Positions 60,213 through 64,000 of a stretch of 64,000 nt of DNA are shown piece after piece (position 1 is the stretch's first letter; every line of letters begins with the position of its first letter). The DNA comes from Ostreiculturibacter nitratireducens. Its GTDB lineage: Bacteria; Pseudomonadota; Alphaproteobacteria; Rhodobacterales; Rhodobacteraceae. The notes below the pieces were generated by a model. The model worked only from the letters and a program-made list of their open reading frames with translations. It did no database searches and was not told the origin of the DNA. Location: NCBI RefSeq assembly GCF_032670585.1, contig NZ_JAVQHL010000004.1:1-64000 (forward strand), in the 5' to 3' direction. The translations under genes and the position numbers were made by a program.

Positions 60213-60956
60213 ATGAAACCCGCAGCCCTCGGCCTCGCCGCCCTCCTCCTCGCCACGCCGGCGCTGGCCTTCGACCCCGCCGCGATGAGCGAATCCGAAC
60301 GCGAGGCGTTCCGCGCGGAGGTCCGCGCCTACCTGCTCGAGAACCCGGAGGTTCTGATGGAGGCGATTTCCGCGCTCGAGGCGAAGCAGGCCGAGGCGCA
60401 AATCGCAGAGGATGCGAACCTCATTCTCGCCAATGCCGCCGATATCTACGACGACGGCTGGAGCTGGGTCGGCGGCAACCCGGAGGGCAACATCACGATC
60501 GTCGAGTTCGTCGACTACCGCTGCGGCTACTGCAGGAAGGCGCACCCGGACGTACAGGCGCTGGTCGATGGCGACGACGACATCCGCTACGTCATCAAGG
60601 AATTCCCGATCCTCGGCGACCAGTCCGTGATCGCGTCCCGTTTCGCGATCGCGACGCTCCGCGTTGCGGGCGAGGATGCCTACAAGAAGGTCCACGACGG
60701 CTTTTACGAAGACTTCCGCGGCGACGTCACCGTCGACACGCTTAGTGCCTTCGCCGAAGACCTCGGCCTCGACACGGATGCGATCCTTGCCGCGATGGAC
60801 GCGCCCGAAGTGACTAAGATCATCGAAGAAAACCACCTCCTCGCGCAGCGGCTGAAGATCTCGGGCACGCCCACCTTCGTCCTCGGCGACCAGATGGTGC
60901 GCGGCTACGTGCCGCTCGACGCGATGCAGTCCATCGTCGCCGAGGTTCGTGGCTGA
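60213..60956 (+). CDS. DsbA-family thiol-disulfide oxidoreductase
   Basis: The 247-residue protein has a signal peptide (about residues 1-19), an N-terminal helical stretch YLLENPEVLMEAI (residues about 40-52) and a thioredoxin-fold domain with active site CGYC (Cys104-Cys107) in EFVDYRCGYCRKAH, and the cis-Pro loop GTPTFV. This matches the DsbA/Com1-like group that oxidises or isomerises periplasmic proteins. A longer frame reaches 60126; the signal peptide supports ATG 60213. It is divergent from liuA with a 279-base gap. Confidence 0.92.
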   Translation: MKPAALGLAALLLATPALAFDPAAMSESEREAFRAEVRAYLLENPEVLMEAISALEAKQAEAQIAEDANLILANAADIYDDGWSWVGGNPEGNITIVEFVDYRCGYCRKAHPDVQALVDGDDDIRYVIKEFPILGDQSVIASRFAIATLRVAGEDAYKKVHDGFYEDFRGDVTVDTLSAFAEDLGLDTDAILAAMDAPEVTKIIEENHLLAQRLKISGTPTFVLGDQMVRGYVPLDAMQSIVAEVRG

Positions 60957-61029
60957 CGCCTGAGAAGGCTGGACAGCGGCCTCCCCTAAGGGCTAGCTCA
61001 GCGCGTGCAGTACGCGAGGGGAGGCGCAT

Positions 61030-61776
61030 ATGGACCTGAACGAAACGGCCGCGATCGTCACCGGCGGCGCCTCCGGACTGGGCGCCGCGACGGCCCGCGC
61101 GCTGCGCGACGCGGGCGCTCTTGTCACCATCTTCGACCGGGACGAGGTGCGGGGCACCGCCTACGCGGCCAAGATCGGCGCCGATTTCGCCCAGGTCGAC
61201 GTGACCAACGAAACCTCCGTCGCGTCCGCCATCTCGGCCGCCGTCGCGCGGATGGGCCGCATCAACGCGCTCGTGAACTGCGCCGGCATCGCCACGGCGG
61301 AACGCACGCTCGGCCGCCACGGGCCGCACACGCTCGAAACCTTCCGCCGCACGATCGACGTGAACCTCGTCGGCAGCTTCAACGTGATCCGCCTCGCCGC
61401 CGCCGAGATGGCGAAGAACGAGGGGGAGGAGAAAGGCGTGATCGTCAACACGGCCTCCGTCGCCGCGTTCGATGGCCAGAAGGGTCAGGCTGCCTATGCC
61501 GCCTCCAAGGCCGGGATCGCCGGGATGACGCTTCCGTTGGCGCGCGACCTCGCCAGCATGGGGATCCGCGTCTGCGCGATCGCGCCGGGGATCTTCCGGA
61601 CGCCGATGCTCGAAAGCCTTTCGGATGAGGTCCAGGCGGCCCTGGCCGCTGACGTGACATTCCCGCACCGTCTCGGCGACCCTTCCGAATACGCGGCACT
61701 CGCCCGCTTCATCCTCGAATGCGGCTATCTGAATGGCGAGGTGATCCGCCTCGACGGCGCGCTCCGGATGCGCTGA
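61030..61776 (+). CDS. HSD10-like 3-hydroxyacyl-CoA dehydrogenase (SDR)
   Basis: The 248-residue protein has TGGASGLGAATARAL, NCAGIATAERTLG, catalytic NTASVAAFDGQKGQAAYAAS trimmed to NTASVAAFDGQ and YAASKAG, and the HSD17B10-type APGIFRTPMLESL. This SDR group oxidises short-chain and 2-methyl-3-hydroxyacyl-CoA, as in isoleucine degradation. It lies on the plus strand, close to the leucine operon on the other strand and opposite the CaiB/BaiF gene. Substrate is inferred from family and position only. Confidence 0.85.
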   Translation: MDLNETAAIVTGGASGLGAATARALRDAGALVTIFDRDEVRGTAYAAKIGADFAQVDVTNETSVASAISAAVARMGRINALVNCAGIATAERTLGRHGPHTLETFRRTIDVNLVGSFNVIRLAAAEMAKNEGEEKGVIVNTASVAAFDGQKGQAAYAASKAGIAGMTLPLARDLASMGIRVCAIAPGIFRTPMLESLSDEVQAALAADVTFPHRLGDPSEYAALARFILECGYLNGEVIRLDGALRMR

Positions 61777-61780
61777 GCCG

Positions 61781-62866
61781 TCACGCGCCCCAGCGGGCGA
61801 GAACTTCCGCCGGGTCCAGCGGCTCGACTTGCGAGGCCCCGGCGATCGTGCCGGGCGTCCGCGACAGGCGCGGCGCGGGGGCTGGCTGGACCATACCCTG
61901 GTGCTCCACATAGGTCCCGCGCGCCGCGTTGTGCGGATGCGTCGGCGCCTCGGCGATGGTCAGGACCGGCGCCGCGCAGGCGTCGCTCCCGTCGAAGACC
62001 GCCGTCCATTCATCCCGTGTCCGCACGGCGAAGCGTTGTGCCAACATGTCCCGCAGTGCCGGCCAGTTCGCCCGGTCAGCGCGGTCAGGCAATGCCGCCG
62101 GATCCAGACCGAGGCGTGACAGGAGTTCCGCCCAGAACTGCTGCTCGATCGCGCCGACGGCCATGTGCCCCCCGCACTTGCAGCGATAGACCGCGTAATA
62201 GGGTGCCGCTCCGTCGAGGATGTTGGACTCGCGCCGGTCCTGCCACTGCCCGGCCGCCGCCATCCCCCGGATCATCGCCATCAGGTGCGCGACCCCGTCG
62301 GTGATCGCGGCATCGACCACCTGCCCCTTCCCCGACCGCTGCGCCTCCAGCATGCCGCAGACGATGCCGAAGGCGAGGAATATGCCCCCGCCACCGAAAT
62401 CGCCGAGAAGGTTCAGGGGCGCGACCGGCGTCTCCTCCGGCCCGATGGCGTGGAGCGCGCCTGTCAGCGCGATATAGCCGATGTCATGCCCTGCGGTCTT
62501 CGCCAGCGGCCCCTCCTGCCCCCAGCCAGTCATCCGGCCGTAGACAAGTCGCGGGTTCCCGGGGAAATCCTCGGGGCCGAACCCCAACCGCTCCATCGCG
62601 CCGGGCCGCATCCCCTCGATCAGCGCGTCGGCCTTCAGGATCAGCCGGCGCGCGACCTCGCGTCCTTCCGGCGCCTTCAGGTCCAGTTCGATGAAGCCTC
62701 GCCCCCGGTTCAGGATGTCGTAGTCGAGGCCCAGGAGGTGCCGCGCGCCGGGCCTCGCGATGCGGATGACCTCGGCCCCCATGTCCGCAAGCGTCATCGC
62801 CGCGAACGGTGTGGGGCCGAGCCCCGCGATTTCGACGACCCTGAGCCCCGCCAGCGGCCCGTTCAT
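61781..62866 (-). CDS. CaiB/BaiF family CoA-transferase (alpha-methylacyl-CoA racemase-like)
   Basis: The 361-residue protein starts MNGPLAGLRVVEIAGLGPTP and has RPGAMERLGFGPEDF, GRMTGWGQEGPLAKTAGHDIG trimmed to TGWGQEGPLAKTAGHDIGY with the catalytic Asp, and the C-terminal HPHNAARGTYVEH. The pattern fits alpha-methylacyl-CoA racemases, which invert 2-methylacyl-CoA. An ATG at 62866 overlaps the uup stop (ATGA) and is preferred over 62896. It probably serves branched-chain acyl-CoA metabolism along with its neighbours. Confidence 0.88.
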   Translation of the reverse strand: MNGPLAGLRVVEIAGLGPTPFAAMTLADMGAEVIRIARPGARHLLGLDYDILNRGRGFIELDLKAPEGREVARRLILKADALIEGMRPGAMERLGFGPEDFPGNPRLVYGRMTGWGQEGPLAKTAGHDIGYIALTGALHAIGPEETPVAPLNLLGDFGGGGIFLAFGIVCGMLEAQRSGKGQVVDAAITDGVAHLMAMIRGMAAAGQWQDRRESNILDGAAPYYAVYRCKCGGHMAVGAIEQQFWAELLSRLGLDPAALPDRADRANWPALRDMLAQRFAVRTRDEWTAVFDGSDACAAPVLTIAEAPTHPHNAARGTYVEHQGMVQPAPAPRLSRTPGTIAGASQVEPLDPAEVLARWGA

Positions 62867-64000
62867 ACGGCCGACTTCTCTTCGAGCGTCAGCCATTCCT
62901 CCTCCGCCGAGGCCAGAGCCGTCTGCCGCTCCGCGAGCGCCTCCGACGCCTTGCGGAACTTCTCCGGCGCCTTGGCGTAAAGCTCCGGATCGGACAGGAA
63001 TTCTCCGAGCTTCGCGATCTCGGCCTCCAGTCTTTCGATCACACCGGGCAACGCCTCAAGGCGATGTTTCTCCGTGAACGTAAGCCCTTGTGCCGGTTTC
63101 TTCACATCGCGCGCGAACTCCGGCTTCGCTGCCGGCGCAGGCTTCGATGGCTTCTCCGGTTCCGCCCGCTCGCCCCGCTGCGCCCGGTAGTCGCTCCAGC
63201 CGCCGGCGTAGACGACTGCGCGCCCATCGCCTTCCATCGCAACCGTCGTCGTCGCAACTCGGTCGATGAAGTCCCGGTCGTGGCTGACCAGAAGCACGGT
63301 GCCTTCGTATTCGCCGAGGAGGTCCTGAAGGAGGTCCAGCGTCTCCACGTCCAGGTCGTTCGTCGGTTCGTCGAGAACAAGGAGGTTCGACTGCCGCGCC
63401 ATGATCCGCGCGAGAAGCAGCCGCGCCCGCTCCCCGCCCGACAGCGATCCGACCGGCGCCCGCGCCTGCGCCTCGTCGAAGAGGAAATCCTTGAGGTAGG
63501 CCACGACGTGGCGTGGCTGGCCGCGCACCATGACCTGGTCCGACCGCCCCGAAACTCGCATCGAGGGGTCGTTCACGAGCCCGTCCCACAATGTCACTTC
63601 CGGGTTGAGCGTGGCACGCGCCTGATCGAAGACCGCGATCTCCAGGTTGGTGCCATGCCGCACCGTTCCAGTATCCGGCTCGATCTCTCCGGTCAGCATC
63701 TTCAGAAGCGTCGTCTTGCCGACGCCGTTCGGCCCGACGAAGGCCACGCGGTCACCGCGAAGCACCCGGAAGGAGAAGTCCTTCAGGATCAGCTTACCGT
63801 CGTAAGTCTTTGAAATACCGTTTGCTTCGATAACAAGCTTGCCGGAGGCCGGCCCCGCGTCCAGCGCCATTTCCGCCGTGCCCTGACGGCGGATCATCGC
63901 CGCGCGCTCGGCCCTGAGGGCCTGCAAAGCCCGTACACGCCCCTGGTTCCGCTTCCGCCGCGCGCTGATCCCTTCGACGGCCCAGCGGGCCTCGGCCTTG
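62863..64000 (-). CDS. uup: ABC-F ATPase Uup (5' end outside the window)
   Basis: The visible part covers the end of the linker region (ARRKRNQGRVRALQALRAER, from the window edge), the whole second ABC domain and the C-terminal coiled coil. Walker A is GPNGVGKTTLL, the signature LSGGERARLLLARI and Walker B LLVLDEPTNDLD. The Lys/Pro-rich stretch followed by a helical pair (LEALPGVIERLEAEIAKLGE) is the Uup C-terminal DNA-binding domain. Uup acts on DNA precise excision and ribosomal functions. The first ABC domain lies beyond 64000. Confidence 0.93.
   Translation of the reverse strand, partial: KAEARWAVEGISARRKRNQGRVRALQALRAERAAMIRRQGTAEMALDAGPASGKLVIEANGISKTYDGKLILKDFSFRVLRGDRVAFVGPNGVGKTTLLKMLTGEIEPDTGTVRHGTNLEIAVFDQARATLNPEVTLWDGLVNDPSMRVSGRSDQVMVRGQPRHVVAYLKDFLFDEAQARAPVGSLSGGERARLLLARIMARQSNLLVLDEPTNDLDVETLDLLQDLLGEYEGTVLLVSHDRDFIDRVATTTVAMEGDGRAVVYAGGWSDYRAQRGERAEPEKPSKPAPAAKPEFARDVKKPAQGLTFTEKHRLEALPGVIERLEAEIAKLGEFLSDPELYAKAPEKFRKASEALAERQTALASAEEEWLTLEEKSAV

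Overview
The window is a high-GC chromosomal segment of an alphaproteobacterium, most probably family Rhodobacteraceae (order Rhodobacterales). Three things point there. The complex I (nuo) operon carries extra small genes of the DUF5333 and DUF5337 type between its subunit genes, the neighbourhoods alr-mlaE-mlaF-radA-cvpA-purF and surE-pcm-M23/LysM are of a familiar alphaproteobacterial kind, and codons use G or C heavily at third positions. I see no insertion sequence, prophage, CRISPR array, rRNA or tRNA. No stretch longer than about 300 bases lacks a gene.

Layout. Bases 1-2000 hold the 3' end of glutaryl-CoA dehydrogenase, a LysE-type exporter, an orphan urease accessory gene ureE and a small lipoprotein. 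Bases 2179-5724 (+) carry pyrC, pyrE and dnaB, with a group of DnaA-box-like sequences just before dnaB. Bases 5803-12910 (+) form a compact run: alr, a MlaE/MlaF lipid ABC pair, a PqiA-like membrane protein, radA, cvpA, purF and a DUF1284 gene. bioY (-) and a short-chain dehydrogenase (SDR) diverge near 13.5 kb. surE, pcm and an NlpD-like lipoprotein (+) then converge on tatA-tatB-tatC-DUF815 ATPase (-). From 19.9 to 28.1 kb are a lone FbpC-type ABC ATPase, an atypical SDR, a Hint-domain protein, a two-domain universal stress protein, prfC, an OsmC protein, a small membrane protein and a DEAD-box RNA helicase ending in a strong terminator.

Bases 28182-49180 (-) are one long nuo operon running nuoA to nuoN and continuing into birA, coaX and rnj. 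Besides the 14 subunits it encodes a sulfotransferase-like protein (C/D), a 42-residue ORF (D/E), DUF5337 (E/F), a lipoprotein and DUF5333 (F/G), a possible 50-residue ORF (G/H) and a carboxymuconolactone-decarboxylase-like protein (I/J). A TPR membrane protein follows. Bases 51351-59933 (-) are a leucine/isovalerate degradation operon (liuA, B, D, E, C). Interleaved in it are genes for a secreted Cys protein, an SNase-like protein, a macrodomain protein and a GST, and a predicted promoter plus palindromic operator lies in front. The window ends with a DsbA-like oxidoreductase, an HSD10-like SDR, a CaiB/BaiF CoA-transferase and the 5'-truncated uup.

How it fits together. Most of the window is housekeeping: pyrimidine and purine synthesis, replication, Tat export, complex I and acyl-CoA catabolism. 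I found no clear new defence or biosynthetic system. The best leads for something undescribed are the extra genes packed into the nuo operon, above all the translationally coupled 42-residue ORF between nuoD and nuoE and the envelope proteins between nuoF and nuoG. Next come the palindromic operator before the liu operon, the nested inverted repeats in the purF leader and the DnaA-box-like group before dnaB.
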